Notes: generated by a model not told the origin, from the sequence alone. A stretch of 64,000 nucleotides of DNA from JAVBQO01 sp031548885 (GCA_031548885.1 JAVBQO010000004.1:1-64000); one strand, 5' to 3'; positions 33,487 through 42,811 are shown, numbered from the stretch's first letter. Made by a program: numbers and translations.

Positions 33487-34731
33487 GTGAGTAAGTTTTT
33501 TAATCAGGCACGCTCCCATTTCTCTGCCCATCCACCACTCTGGGTCTGGCTCGCAGCGGTATTTCTGTTTGGCTTGGCGGTTTTCGGTACGGCCAATTTC
33601 GCATTGGCGCAGGGTCAGGAGAAAATTGGCGATGGCGACCGATTGATTACGGTGTACGACAACGGCAGCGAAAAAACCATCGTTACCAAAGCGGCAACAA
33701 TCGCCAGCGCACTAGAGCAGGCCAATATTGCGGTCGAATCGGCTGACGCTGTCGAGCCGGCGCTGGATACGCAGCTGGTTGCGAAATCGTACAGTGTGAA
33801 TATTTATCGTGCCCGACCGGTGGTGGTGGTCGACGGCGAACAGAAAACGCGCGTTATGACAGCGGCGCAATCGCCAGCCAAAATCGCCGAATCGGCTGGC
33901 GTAACGTTGTATGCAGAGGACGAAACCAACGTGGCGCGCGTCAATGACGTGCTATCGGACGGCGGCGCTGGACTAACTATGACGATTGATCGGGCCACAG
34001 CGGTCAATTTGGTGCTATACGGCCAGAATAATCAAATTCGCACGCAGGCCAAAACCGTTGGCGATTTGTTGGATGAAAAAGGCGTTAAAATGGACGCCGC
34101 CGATACGCTTAACACGAATCGTTCGGCGTCAATTACCGATGGCATGACGATCGAAGTTTGGCGTAACGGCACGCAAACCGTCACACAGGACGAGGCGATT
34201 CCGTTTGAAACCGAGCAGATTCAGGATGCCGACCAACCGGCAGGCTACAAAGCTGTCAAAGAAGCCGGACAAGATGGCGTTAAATCGGTGACTTACGAAA
34301 TCGAAATGCGCAACGGCCAGGAAATTTCGCGCAAAGAAATCCAAAGCGTGACGTCGAAAGAGCCGAAGAAACAGATCGAAATTGTCGGCGTAAAAGTTAA
34401 ACCGGGCCAAGGCCTGACCAAATCAATGGGCGTCAATCAGTTTACCGATAGCAGAGGTGTAACTCACCGCGAAACCTACTATGATTTGCCGATGAACAGA
34501 GTGATGCAAAATTGCGGCCAAGGTGGCTATTATACCGTTAGGGAAGATGGTGTTAAGGTTGATCGTGATGGCTATGTCATCATAGCTGCGAACCTAGGCA
34601 TTTATCCACGATGTTCAGTTGTGGAAACGAGTGTCGGTCCGGGTAAAGTTTACGATACAGGTGGTTTTGCGGCATATCATCCTCACGGCTGGGATATTGC
34701 TACTGACTGGACGAATTACAACGGCGTTTAG
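33487..34731 (+). CDS. secreted/anchored DUF348-G5 surface protein, RpfB/YabE-like
   Basis: 414 aa. A signal or anchor helix lies at about 18-42. Three DUF348 repeats follow (beginning GDRLITVYDNGSEKTIVTKA, SYSVNIYRARPVVVV and ATAVNLVLYGQN), then a G5 domain near 240-310 (KSVTYEIEMRNGQEISRKEI). The C-terminal domain ends with YDTGGFAAYHPHGWDIATDW, which resembles a 3D (DPBB lytic-transglycosylase-like) module. This architecture is that of resuscitation-promoting factors and YabE-type wall hydrolases. GTG start. Wall remodelling of self or host is the likely role. Confidence 0.8.
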   Translation: MSKFFNQARSHFSAHPPLWVWLAAVFLFGLAVFGTANFALAQGQEKIGDGDRLITVYDNGSEKTIVTKAATIASALEQANIAVESADAVEPALDTQLVAKSYSVNIYRARPVVVVDGEQKTRVMTAAQSPAKIAESAGVTLYAEDETNVARVNDVLSDGGAGLTMTIDRATAVNLVLYGQNNQIRTQAKTVGDLLDEKGVKMDAADTLNTNRSASITDGMTIEVWRNGTQTVTQDEAIPFETEQIQDADQPAGYKAVKEAGQDGVKSVTYEIEMRNGQEISRKEIQSVTSKEPKKQIEIVGVKVKPGQGLTKSMGVNQFTDSRGVTHRETYYDLPMNRVMQNCGQGGYYTVREDGVKVDRDGYVIIAANLGIYPRCSVVETSVGPGKVYDTGGFAAYHPHGWDIATDWTNYNGV

Positions 34732-34787
34732 TATCTTTATCTGACAAACGATCTTTTGTCAGTGACTCGGGGTGCTATACTGGATTC

Positions 34788-35210
34788 ATGATTGAAATTA
34801 TTGCGAGAAGCTCCATCATATTGCGCCTCGAAAAAGGCGAAAAATTAGTCGAACAACTGAACCGATTTGCGTTCAATCATCCGCGAAAAAGCTACTGGCT
34901 AAGCGGCATCGGGTCGTCGCACGATCCCGACATTGGTTATTTCGACGAAACAATTCTGAATTATCAGTGGAGTGTGCGCGAAGGCGTATTTGAAATCGTT
35001 AATTTGACCGGGAATTTGGCGTGGGAAAACGGCCAACCGATTTGGCACATCCACGGCACATTTGCCAACCAAACGAACGTCACGTTCGGCGGGCATATTC
35101 GCGAATTGATCGTCGGCGCGACGTGCGAAATTCATCTGACGGAAATCGCGCCGTTAAAACGCACGTTTGACGCACAGATCGGACTGAAATTGCTCGATGA
35201 AACCGAATAA
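34788..35210 (+). CDS. PPC/DUF296 domain protein
   Basis: 140 aa. The motif HIHGTFANQTNVTFGGHIRE then VGATCEIHL is the PPC (plants and prokaryotes conserved) domain signature. Prokaryotic members are small trimeric proteins of unclear function; some bind DNA or metal. TATACT (34776-34781) ends 6 nt before the ATG. The 3' end overlaps rsmA by 14 bp. Confidence 0.82.
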   Translation: MIEIIARSSIILRLEKGEKLVEQLNRFAFNHPRKSYWLSGIGSSHDPDIGYFDETILNYQWSVREGVFEIVNLTGNLAWENGQPIWHIHGTFANQTNVTFGGHIRELIVGATCEIHLTEIAPLKRTFDAQIGLKLLDETE

Positions 35211-35973
35211 GGATTTGGGTCAACATTGGTTGCACGACGCACAAATTTTGCGCGACATTGCCGACGCGGCCGATATTTCTGCTGATGATACGATTTTGGA
35301 AATTGGGCCGGGGCTTGGCACGCTGACGGCGGTTTTGTGCGAAAAGGCAAAAAACGTGGTGGCAGTGGAATTCGATGCGGAATTGGCGAAAAACTTGCCA
35401 TCACGCGTCGATGCGAAAAATTTGTCGGTGCAAAACGCCGACATTTTGCAATTTGATTTGTCAAAGTTGCCGGCAAACTACAAAGTCGTCGCCAACGTGC
35501 CGTATTACATCACGTCAAAAATCGTCCAAAAGTTGTTGAGCGCGAACAATCGTCCGTCTGTCGCCGTGTTGTTGGTGCAGCGCGAAGTCGCCGAGCGCCT
35601 GGCCGCGAAACCGGGCGACATGAGCGTGCTGTCGGTGTCGGCGCAATTATTTGCGACGGTTGATTTGGGTGTCGAAGTCCCGGCGAAATTTTTCACGCCG
35701 CCGCCAAAGGTCGATTCGCAGGTCGTGGTTTTGCGCGTGCGAAAAACGCCACTTTTCGCAGATTTGGACGAAAAACGGTTTTTTCGCATCGTCAAAGCCG
35801 GCTTTGCGAACCGCCGAAAAAAACTTCGATCAAGTTTGGCCGCGGGTTTGGCAATTTCGAAACTCGATGCCGAAAACCTGTTGCGAAAAGTCGACATCGA
35901 CCCAAATTTGCGTGCGCAGGATTTGTCACTAACGGATTGGCAGAAATTGGCGCAACTTACGGCAAATTACTGA
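35197..35973 (+). CDS. rsmA: 16S rRNA dimethyladenosine transferase (KsgA)
   Basis: 258 aa SAM-dependent enzyme that dimethylates A1518/A1519 in 16S rRNA. It opens NKDLGQHWLHD, SAM motif I is LEIGPGLGTLT, and the catalytic motif IV is NVPYYITSKI. The helical C-terminal domain with RRKKLRSSL binds rRNA. Full length; it overlaps the PPC gene at its start and the convergent M14-like gene by 17 bp at its end. Confidence 0.94.
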   Translation: MKPNKDLGQHWLHDAQILRDIADAADISADDTILEIGPGLGTLTAVLCEKAKNVVAVEFDAELAKNLPSRVDAKNLSVQNADILQFDLSKLPANYKVVANVPYYITSKIVQKLLSANNRPSVAVLLVQREVAERLAAKPGDMSVLSVSAQLFATVDLGVEVPAKFFTPPPKVDSQVVVLRVRKTPLFADLDEKRFFRIVKAGFANRRKKLRSSLAAGLAISKLDAENLLRKVDIDPNLRAQDLSLTDWQKLAQLTANY

Positions 35974-36670
35974 TCGGGGTAACGATGCCGCCGAAGTTAT
36001 AGGGTGTAAATTTGTCGGCAATAAATATCGGAAACGCGGGAGATTTGACACCGAGCTGCGCGGCGATTTTTGGATCAAGCTGCGAAAACGCTTTCACATT
36101 GCTGGATGAGAGCGCCAATCGCTCCGCATCGTCGAGCGTCATCCGATAGGCGAACTTAAACAAGTTTGGTTTTCCGATCGTGTCAAAGTTTTTCATGCAC
36201 GCCAGCATTTTGATTATTTCGCACCATATCAGCGCACTGTTTCGTGGACTTGTCATGCTGATTTCAACTGAAATGCAATTGGGTGCGAATTTGTTGATAC
36301 AATCATAATCCGCAACTATGACGCGGCTGAGTCCTAATATAGATGCAATGTCGAGTAGTTTTGCGTTCGCATCTTTGCCAATGAAAGCGCAATCGTTATC
36401 AGGGCAGTGCGTATTGTGAAAGTCGAAAACTATATCGTAATTCTGGCATTTGCTTAGCAAAAACTGCGCACGCTTTGATTCATACGAATCGTCATTTACG
36501 CCAAACGAACGATTCAAATCACGATTCATGAAGCGCCGATTCTGCCAAGTTGCGGCGGGGTTTGCAATTATCGTATCGATATTTGCGACAGGATTGTTTC
36601 GCAGTGATTTCACAACGTCTATACCCAATGGCTCGTTGCCGTGCATACCGCCAATAACCAAGATTCTCAT
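35957..36670 (-). CDS. succinylglutamate desuccinylase/aspartoacylase-like M14 hydrolase
   Basis: 237 aa zinc carboxypeptidase-fold protein. GGMHGNEPLG supplies the HxxE zinc ligands, NRDLNRSF the substrate-binding Arg pair, and DFHNTH the third zinc ligand His. It matches aspartoacylase (AspA)-like enzymes that cut N-acyl amino acids. It is translationally coupled (ATGA) to the upstream Cys-rich gene and has a GGGAG SD. The real substrate is unknown; an N-acyl amino acid is the family expectation. Confidence 0.82.
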   Translation of the reverse strand: MRILVIGGMHGNEPLGIDVVKSLRNNPVANIDTIIANPAATWQNRRFMNRDLNRSFGVNDDSYESKRAQFLLSKCQNYDIVFDFHNTHCPDNDCAFIGKDANAKLLDIASILGLSRVIVADYDCINKFAPNCISVEISMTSPRNSALIWCEIIKMLACMKNFDTIGKPNLFKFAYRMTLDDAERLALSSSNVKAFSQLDPKIAAQLGVKSPAFPIFIADKFTPYNFGGIVTPISNLP

Positions 36671-37308
36671 TTCGCACTCCCGTCGATGATGGCGAAATCA
36701 CGCCAGTCTGGAACGTCCAGTTTTCGCTTTAGGATGGTGGCGTTTTTGCCGAAATCACGCTCGCTGGCTCGTAGCATCGCTGGATTGATTGTTCGAAACG
36801 CAAGCGTCGGCACGTCAAGCTGCGCCATCATGCCGCAAACAAAAGAGCCAAAATTTCGCAAATTTCCACGTGGCCGAGCCTGTAAATCCGCGAAAACCTC
36901 GTCAAGCCAAATTATTGGCGACACAATGTTTGTTTCGATCCAATCTTGCATCGTGTCGTCCGAATATTTATTTTCCGCAATAGTGTCCGGTGTTGTAGCA
37001 TAAGCCACTGCGGCGAGCGCTATTCTTCCAGAAAATTGTTCGGTGTACCAAGAACTATTTTTTGATTCGTAGCTGGCGAATAATTCAGTTAGATATGTGG
37101 TAGAATATGCTGGATCGACAACCTGCTCGCTGCATGTTCCGCAAGTTAACCCGGGTCCTGTGGCGGAAAATCCGCTGGCGCATCGCGATGCGGGGTCTAC
37201 GCATTTGCCGCGCTCAAACCAGGGCGGGCCAGCGAATGCGGATCGATACGTTTCGGCAAGCTCATTATAAAATGGCCGAATGTCCGTTGATGAGTAAAAT
37301 TTTTCCAT
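36667..37308 (-). CDS. Cys-containing protein, possible divergent GNAT acetyltransferase
   Basis: 213 aa. The opening FYNELAETYRSAFAGPPWFE resembles the first strand/helix of some GNAT acetyltransferases. A Cys set (C-x5-C-x10-C-x2-C, about residues 36-56) could bind zinc. The C-terminal half carries NLRNFGSFVCGMMA and a typical late helix. GGAG lies 6 nt before ATG 37308; an earlier in-frame ATG at 37320 overlaps that SD and is less likely. Coupling to an aspartoacylase-like hydrolase suggests an acylation/deacylation pair, which is speculative. Confidence 0.5.
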   Translation of the reverse strand: MEKFYSSTDIRPFYNELAETYRSAFAGPPWFERGKCVDPASRCASGFSATGPGLTCGTCSEQVVDPAYSTTYLTELFASYESKNSSWYTEQFSGRIALAAVAYATTPDTIAENKYSDDTMQDWIETNIVSPIIWLDEVFADLQARPRGNLRNFGSFVCGMMAQLDVPTLAFRTINPAMLRASERDFGKNATILKRKLDVPDWRDFAIIDGSAK

Positions 37309-37338
37309 AAATTTCTCCATTAAAATATAAAGTAAAAC

Positions 37339-37377
37339 GCCAGCCTGCGCTGACGAAAAACATCAAAGCAGGCTGGC
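37339..37377 (-). terminator. long-loop hairpin between TrpR-like gene and its downstream operon
   Basis: GCCAGCCTGC (37339-37348) pairs perfectly with GCAGGCTGGC (37368-37377) across a 19-nt loop; on the minus strand it is followed by GTTTTAC. The stem starts within the stop codon of the TrpR-like gene and ends about 30 nt before the next start. It could be a terminator or an attenuator. Confidence 0.6.
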
Positions 37378-37679
37378 TATTGATGTCTGTGATGTTGGTT
37401 TATGGCAGTAGAGTAGCCGCCCGTGCCGGTTTTGATCCATTCACTAATGCGTGCGATAGTTCGCGTGCTGAGTCCGGTTTTCGCAGAAATTTCGGTATAT
37501 GGAACTTTGTCGAATAGCATTTTGGCTGCCGCAAAACGAGCGCTAACTTCAGTTATTTCGCTCTCTGTCATGACGTCGCGTAGAAATTTTTGCATGAGTC
37601 CTGTCGAATTGATTTCGCAAAGAATCGTCGCGAATTCGCGAGGATATTCTTTGCTCCAGACGGTGCTCGAGTTTGACAT
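37377..37679 (-). CDS. TrpR-superfamily (YerC/YecD-like) regulator
   Basis: 100 aa helical protein. The region FLRDVMTESEITEVSARFAA followed by PYTEISAKTGLSTRTIARIS, with its HTH, is the YerC/YecD signature (Trp-repressor superfamily). A weak TAAATT box lies 6 nt before the ATG. The target is unknown; the hairpin just downstream and the linked aminoacyl hydrolase operon are candidates. Confidence 0.85.
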   Translation of the reverse strand: MSNSSTVWSKEYPREFATILCEINSTGLMQKFLRDVMTESEITEVSARFAAAKMLFDKVPYTEISAKTGLSTRTIARISEWIKTGTGGYSTAINQHHRHQ

Positions 37680-37730
37680 GGCTATAATTTACCAAAGTAA
37701 AGCGAAATAATCAAGTGATAAAATGTACGT

Positions 37731-38420
37731 ATGAAAAATGAACCAATAATTTTCGCGAATGACGTGGTAATTGGGTTGTCGACAATCGCCGACGGCAACA
37801 TGAAAGCCGTCGATCCGCGCGACGAAAACGAAGTTGCGAAAAACCAAAAGACATTTTTAAGCCGTACCGGTTTTGCTCCGTCCGAAACGATGATGATTTG
37901 GCTTGACTACGACAAAACTGATTTTTGTCGGTACGAAATCGTTACGAAAAATGCCGAACACAAAAATATGCGAAAGATCGTCGGCGTTGACGGTTTGGCG
38001 ACGACTGCGAAAAATCTGGCGATTTTCTTGCCGCTGGCCGATTGTCTGGGCGCGGTCATCTACGATCCGAAAAATCACGCGCTGATGGTTTCGCATCTGG
38101 GCCGACATTCCGCCGAACAGTTCGGCGCACGAAAATCAATCGAATTCATGACGAATCAGTTCGGCACCAACCCGCGTGACGTACGAATTTGGCTGAGTCC
38201 GACGGCCGGCGCGAAAAATTATCCGTTGTTTGCGTTTGATAATCGTAGTTTGCGTGACGTGAATGTCAGGCACTTTTCGCAGTCTGGTGTTTTGCCGGAA
38301 AAAATCAGCGGCGGCGAGATTGATACGACGACTGACGAGAATTACTTTTCGCATAGCGTAGCGCAAAAAACTGGCGTCGATTTGGGCAAACGCTTCGCAA
38401 TTGTCGCGAAGCTACGGTAG
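37731..38420 (+). CDS. YfiH/YlmD-type polyphenol oxidase family protein
   Basis: 229 aa. The core LPLADCLGAVIYDP, then MVSHLGRHSAEQFG keeps the Cys and His zinc/copper ligands of the family (DC.PV...DP and HAGWRG in typical members). Characterised relatives act on purine nucleosides or help peptidoglycan editing. The family WRG is replaced by GRH here, so it is divergent. TAAAAT (37719-37724) ends 6 nt before the ATG. Confidence 0.78.
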   Translation: MKNEPIIFANDVVIGLSTIADGNMKAVDPRDENEVAKNQKTFLSRTGFAPSETMMIWLDYDKTDFCRYEIVTKNAEHKNMRKIVGVDGLATTAKNLAIFLPLADCLGAVIYDPKNHALMVSHLGRHSAEQFGARKSIEFMTNQFGTNPRDVRIWLSPTAGAKNYPLFAFDNRSLRDVNVRHFSQSGVLPEKISGGEIDTTTDENYFSHSVAQKTGVDLGKRFAIVAKLR

Positions 38421-38465
38421 TCGCTGGCTGGTTTTTGTATATTGGTTGTGCTAATATAGCGTCAT

Positions 38466-40151
38466 ATGATGTATGGTGCGCGTCGATTATCGGGACGTCG
38501 GATTGTTTTGCTGCTAGCGGCGTTTTTGCTAGCTGTCGCGTCAGTGATAAGCATCGGCGCAACGCGAAATTTCGCACATGCGTTGGGCAATTCGGCCGCA
38601 ATTTCGCCCAATCAAGGCTCAATCGCTGGTGGCACCGAAGTCACCATCACTGGCCTGGGCTTCATCTCTGACGCAAAAATTGTTCAAGTCGCCGCCGGCA
38701 GCGACACTTCGTTTGCAGTGGATGATCACGGAAATTTGTATGCGTGGGGTTCGAACTATGTCGGCATGCTAGGCGATGGAACGACCGGCCAAATCAATAC
38801 ACCGAAGAAAATTTCCGGTGGAACAATCCCTGGCTCAGCCTTGACGGCAGGCGTCAAAATCGTCAAAGTTGTGACGGGCGTTTACGGCACTGTCGCGCTT
38901 GATAGCAACGGCGACGTTTACGTTTGGGGTGCTGGTCCGCTGGGCAACGGCGATATCAACAGCTATAGCTTGCTACCGGTCAAAATTTCTGGTGGTGTTA
39001 TCCCTGGTTCGGCTTTGGTCGACGGCGTAAGAATCGTTGACGCGTCGCTTATCGGTACCTCTGACGGGTTGCTTGTCGATGACGAGGGCGATTTGTACGG
39101 TTGGGGTCAGAATTCCAGCGGCGAGTTGGGCGACGGAACTAGCACCGAGCGTTCCGTGCCGATCAAACTGTCCGGCGGCGTCATCCCAGATTCAGCCTTG
39201 ACGGAAGGCGTAAAGATAGTGCAAATAGCATCCAAACTGTACGGATTCACGGCGGCGGTTGACGATCAAGGTAATCTTTACACGTGGGGTGTTAATTACA
39301 ACGGCGAGCTGGGCAACGGAACGACCATCCACACTTCTTTACCAGCGGTAATTTCTGGCGGCGTCATTCCCGGATCCGCTCTGACGACGGGTGTCAAAAT
39401 AGCTCAAGTCAGCATCGGCGAGGACGCCTTAGTCGCTCGTGACGAACAGGGAATCATCTATGTCTGGGGCTCAACCGGCTGGGGTCAGTTCGGCAACGGC
39501 GCACATTTTGCTGATAGCCCAGTGCCGATTCAGATTTCCGACGGTGCTGTTCCAGGATCGATCTTGGACTCTGATGTCAAAATCGCCCAGGTGTCGGTCG
39601 GTTCATATAGCGTAGCCGCCATCGACGACCAAAACAACGTTTACACATGGGGATACAGCGGCTACGGACTGGCTGGCAACGGAATGTTGACGGAAAATTT
39701 ATTGCCAGTTTTGATTTCCGGTGGCGTCATCTCGGGATCGGCCCTGGCTGCCGACGTCGTATTGGCTCAAATTGCGGTTGGCGTCAGTCACGCTATTGCC
39801 TTCGACGACCAAGGAGCTGTCTATGGATGGGCACTCAACAACGTAGGCCAATTGGGTCAAGGTGCGTCTGGCCCGGAAAATTGCTGGGGGAGCGGGTGCG
39901 CCAAAGTGCCGATCGAAATCTCCGGTTTTGATCCGGACACCGACACGGTTGTATCGGTAAGATTCGGCGATGTGGAATGTACGGATTTGCAGGTTATTTC
40001 CGATACAGAATTGACTTGTCGCGTGCCGGCGCGTGCGGCGGGGCGCGTTGACGTGACGCTGACGACGCAGCTGGGCGAGACGCTGGCCATCAATGGCTAT
40101 ACGTATCTTGACGAAACCATTCCCGGCGTGCCAAATACCGGCCGCTTCTAG
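38466..40151 (+). CDS. RCC1 beta-propeller nested in an IPT/TIG domain, secreted
   Basis: 561 aa. A signal/anchor helix lies at about 12-36. The first half of an IPT/TIG Ig-like fold (ISPNQGSIAGGTEVTITGLG, about 45-64) is followed by seven RCC1 blades, each with a W-G core such as YAWGSNYVGMLGDG, separated by GVIPGSALT repeats. The second half of the IPT fold then resumes (VRFGDVECTDLQVISDTELT, closing at GYTYLD, about 490-550). The protein ends IPGVPNTGRF, a sorting-signal-like VPNTG with no transmembrane segment after it. It is likely exposed on the surface or released. Confidence 0.85.
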   Translation: MMYGARRLSGRRIVLLLAAFLLAVASVISIGATRNFAHALGNSAAISPNQGSIAGGTEVTITGLGFISDAKIVQVAAGSDTSFAVDDHGNLYAWGSNYVGMLGDGTTGQINTPKKISGGTIPGSALTAGVKIVKVVTGVYGTVALDSNGDVYVWGAGPLGNGDINSYSLLPVKISGGVIPGSALVDGVRIVDASLIGTSDGLLVDDEGDLYGWGQNSSGELGDGTSTERSVPIKLSGGVIPDSALTEGVKIVQIASKLYGFTAAVDDQGNLYTWGVNYNGELGNGTTIHTSLPAVISGGVIPGSALTTGVKIAQVSIGEDALVARDEQGIIYVWGSTGWGQFGNGAHFADSPVPIQISDGAVPGSILDSDVKIAQVSVGSYSVAAIDDQNNVYTWGYSGYGLAGNGMLTENLLPVLISGGVISGSALAADVVLAQIAVGVSHAIAFDDQGAVYGWALNNVGQLGQGASGPENCWGSGCAKVPIEISGFDPDTDTVVSVRFGDVECTDLQVISDTELTCRVPARAAGRVDVTLTTQLGETLAINGYTYLDETIPGVPNTGRF

Positions 40152-40183
40152 CAAAACTTATCAAAATCATCTAAAATAGCCAT

Positions 40184-41686
40184 GTGAGCAAAAAACCATA
40201 TATCACGACCGCTATTCCATATGCCAACGCCAAGCCGCACATCGGCAACGCGATTGACTATTTGCTGGCGGATATTTGGGCGCGTTATCACAAACAAAAC
40301 GGCCAGCCGGTGCGTTTTCAGGTTGGCGTGGACGAACATGGCAACAAAATTGCCGCCAAAGCCGCCGAAGCTAATTTGGATCCGAAAACCTATGTCGATC
40401 AAATGTACGGCAATTTCGAAAAGTTGATGACAGCGGTCAAAGCCGACTACACCGATTTCATTCGCACCACCGACCCGGCGCACGAATCGCGTGTTCAGGC
40501 GATTTGGCAAAAACTGCAACCGTACATTTACAAAGGCATCTACGAGGGTTGGTATTGCATTGGCTGCGAAAGTTTCGTCACCGACAAAGAAGCCGCCGCA
40601 ACCGGCGGAATTTGCCCTGATCACCAAACGCCGTATCAACGTTTATCCGAGGAAAACTATTATTTCAAACTGAGCGAATTCGGCTCGCAAATCAAACAAG
40701 CAATTGCCAGCGGCCACATGAAAATCTTGCCAAAATTCCGCGAAAACGAAATCATTTCGCTGATCGACAGCGGTCTGCGCGACGTCAGCGTCAGCCGTCC
40801 GCGCAAAAATCTGTCGTGGGGCGTGAGCGTTCCGGGCGACGATTCGCAGGTCATGTACGTCTGGATCGACGCCTTATCCAACTACATCACGGTGTTGGGC
40901 TATCCGGAGGATCCGTCGTATGCCGAATATTGGCCGGCCGATGTGCAGGTTATTGGCAAAGATATTTTGCGATTTCACGCCGCGATTTGGCCAGCTATGT
41001 TGATTGGTTTAGACTTGCCATTGCCAAAAGTGCTGTTTACGCACGGTCACGTCACGGTTGGCGGCGCGAAAATGAGCAAAACCGTCGGCAACGTTATCGA
41101 TCCGCTGGAAATTATCAATTCGTACGGTGTCGATGCTTTTCGCTATTATTTTTCGCGACATATTCCGACGTTCGACGATGGCGATTTCACATGGGAAAAA
41201 TTTGAAAAAGCTTACAACGGCGAGCTGGCCAACGACCTGGGAAATCTGGTCAGCCGCGTTGCCAACATGATCACTCGCTATCAATCGGGTGTCATCGGCG
41301 ACATCGAGGAATTCGCGCATGACACGCAGCCGTATTACGACGCGATGAACAATTTGCGATTTGACATCGCGATGGAGGAGATTTGGTCGGTGGTGCAAAA
41401 CTTGAACCGATATTTGGAAATGGTCAAACCGTGGCAGATCGCGAAAAAACTCGAAACCGACCCTGATGCCGAGGCGCATTTGGCCGAAGTTTTGAACTAC
41501 GCGGCCGGCGGATTGTTGCTGATAGCGCAGCTGCTGTATCCGTTTACGCCCGATCTGTCGACCACCATCAAGGCGATTTTCGACCGCGGCGTCATCACGT
41601 CGCACGAAGGCGTGTTGTTTCCGAAAATGTACCTGCACACCGCTGATCCGAAACTTGCGAAAACGACGCCCGATGCAACTAGTTGA
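40184..41686 (+). CDS. metG: methionyl-tRNA synthetase
   Basis: 500 aa class I synthetase. The HIGH-type motif is PHIGNA, KMSKS appears as KMSKT (about 300), and ITTAIPYANAKPHIG opens the fold. The zinc knuckle has WYCIGCESF and GGICPDH. There is no C-terminal EMAP/dimerisation domain. Start GTG 40184 is 6 nt after TAAAAT (40172-40177): leaderless. It overlaps tatD by 14 bp. Confidence 0.95.
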   Translation: MSKKPYITTAIPYANAKPHIGNAIDYLLADIWARYHKQNGQPVRFQVGVDEHGNKIAAKAAEANLDPKTYVDQMYGNFEKLMTAVKADYTDFIRTTDPAHESRVQAIWQKLQPYIYKGIYEGWYCIGCESFVTDKEAAATGGICPDHQTPYQRLSEENYYFKLSEFGSQIKQAIASGHMKILPKFRENEIISLIDSGLRDVSVSRPRKNLSWGVSVPGDDSQVMYVWIDALSNYITVLGYPEDPSYAEYWPADVQVIGKDILRFHAAIWPAMLIGLDLPLPKVLFTHGHVTVGGAKMSKTVGNVIDPLEIINSYGVDAFRYYFSRHIPTFDDGDFTWEKFEKAYNGELANDLGNLVSRVANMITRYQSGVIGDIEEFAHDTQPYYDAMNNLRFDIAMEEIWSVVQNLNRYLEMVKPWQIAKKLETDPDAEAHLAEVLNYAAGGLLLIAQLLYPFTPDLSTTIKAIFDRGVITSHEGVLFPKMYLHTADPKLAKTTPDATS

Positions 41687-42425
41687 TACGCATTGCCACA
41701 TTCACGAAAAATCATACCCGTTGAATCCGGATGAAGTTTTGGCGCGCGCTGCGGCCGCTGGCGTGACACGCGTCATTTGTGTCGGCACTGATTCGCAGAG
41801 TTCGATCGACGCGGTTGAGTTTGCGAAAACCCGCGAAAACCTCTATGCGATCGTCGGCGTTCATCCGCACGAAGCCAAATTCGGCGTTGGCGTGGTGCCG
41901 GATCTATTGGCCGAAAATCCGGAAATTGTCGGTGTTGGCGAAATCGGTTTAGATTATTTCTATAATCATTCGCCGCGCCAGCAACAGATCGAAATCCTGA
42001 ACCAGCAAATCGAATTGGCGCTGAAATACGACAAGCCGATTTCGTTTCATGTCCGAGATAGTTTTGACGATTTCTGGCCGATTTTCGACAATTTTCGCGG
42101 CGTGCGCGGCGTGGTGCATAGCTACACCGATTCGATGGAAAACCTGGAAAAAGCGCTGGCGCGAAATCTGTACATCGGCGTCAACGGCATCGCCACATTT
42201 TGCAAAGTTCGCGAACAATGCGAAATGTACAAACAGATTCCGTTGTCAAACTTACTACTGGAAACTGACGCGCCGTTCTTGACGCCGATACCGAACCGTG
42301 GTAAAGTGAATGAACCAGCTTCTGTGAGGGTGATTGCTGAGTTTCTGTCCGAGCTTTATCAAACTGATTTGATGACGTTCGCGCAGACAACTTCGTCGAA
42401 CGCCGAGAAGCTGTTTTCTATTTAA
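41673..42425 (+). CDS. tatD: TatD-family metal-dependent DNase
   Basis: 250 aa TIM-barrel hydrolase. VDTHCHIHE binds the first metals, VGEIGLDYFYN, PISFHVRDSFDDF and LLETDAPFLTP give the remaining ligands. The adjacency of metG and tatD is common in bacteria. ATG 41673 lies within the metG end. Confidence 0.93.
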   Translation: MQLVDTHCHIHEKSYPLNPDEVLARAAAAGVTRVICVGTDSQSSIDAVEFAKTRENLYAIVGVHPHEAKFGVGVVPDLLAENPEIVGVGEIGLDYFYNHSPRQQQIEILNQQIELALKYDKPISFHVRDSFDDFWPIFDNFRGVRGVVHSYTDSMENLEKALARNLYIGVNGIATFCKVREQCEMYKQIPLSNLLLETDAPFLTPIPNRGKVNEPASVRVIAEFLSELYQTDLMTFAQTTSSNAEKLFSI

Positions 42426-42469
42426 ACAAACACCGAAAATCATCAAATGTAATTTGATAGGAGTTTGTT

Positions 42470-42799
42470 TTGGCTGAAGATTACCGCCCAAATCCAGAAA
42501 CTATTCTTGAACAGCAACAAAATTTGTTGCGTGCCGCTTCGCTTCCATACAATCATTTTGCCGAGAGAATTAAGCCTGGCGACGGCGTGAAAGCCAACAG
42601 GACTTTTACTGACAAAACTATTGCCGATGCCGAATATGCAAATAGCAAACTCGACAAACGTTTTGAGCACGAAACGCCCACGAACAAACCAAACATTGAC
42701 GTCAGGAATGTTGAGTTAGCGAAAGATGTGGCGCAAATTGGCGCGAATCTGGTGCGAATACGCCAGGCGCGTCAATCCGAATTTGACCTCGCGGCGTAG
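42470..42799 (+). CDS. small charged protein of unknown function
   Basis: 109 aa, hydrophilic, mostly helical, with no transmembrane segment. A TTG start at 42470 is supported by AGGAG 6 nt upstream. It is followed 12 bp later by another unknown small gene whose -10 box sits just after this stop codon. No recognised family. Confidence 0.6.
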   Translation: MAEDYRPNPETILEQQQNLLRAASLPYNHFAERIKPGDGVKANRTFTDKTIADAEYANSKLDKRFEHETPTNKPNIDVRNVELAKDVAQIGANLVRIRQARQSEFDLAA

Positions 42800-42811
42800 T
42801 ATAATGTAACT

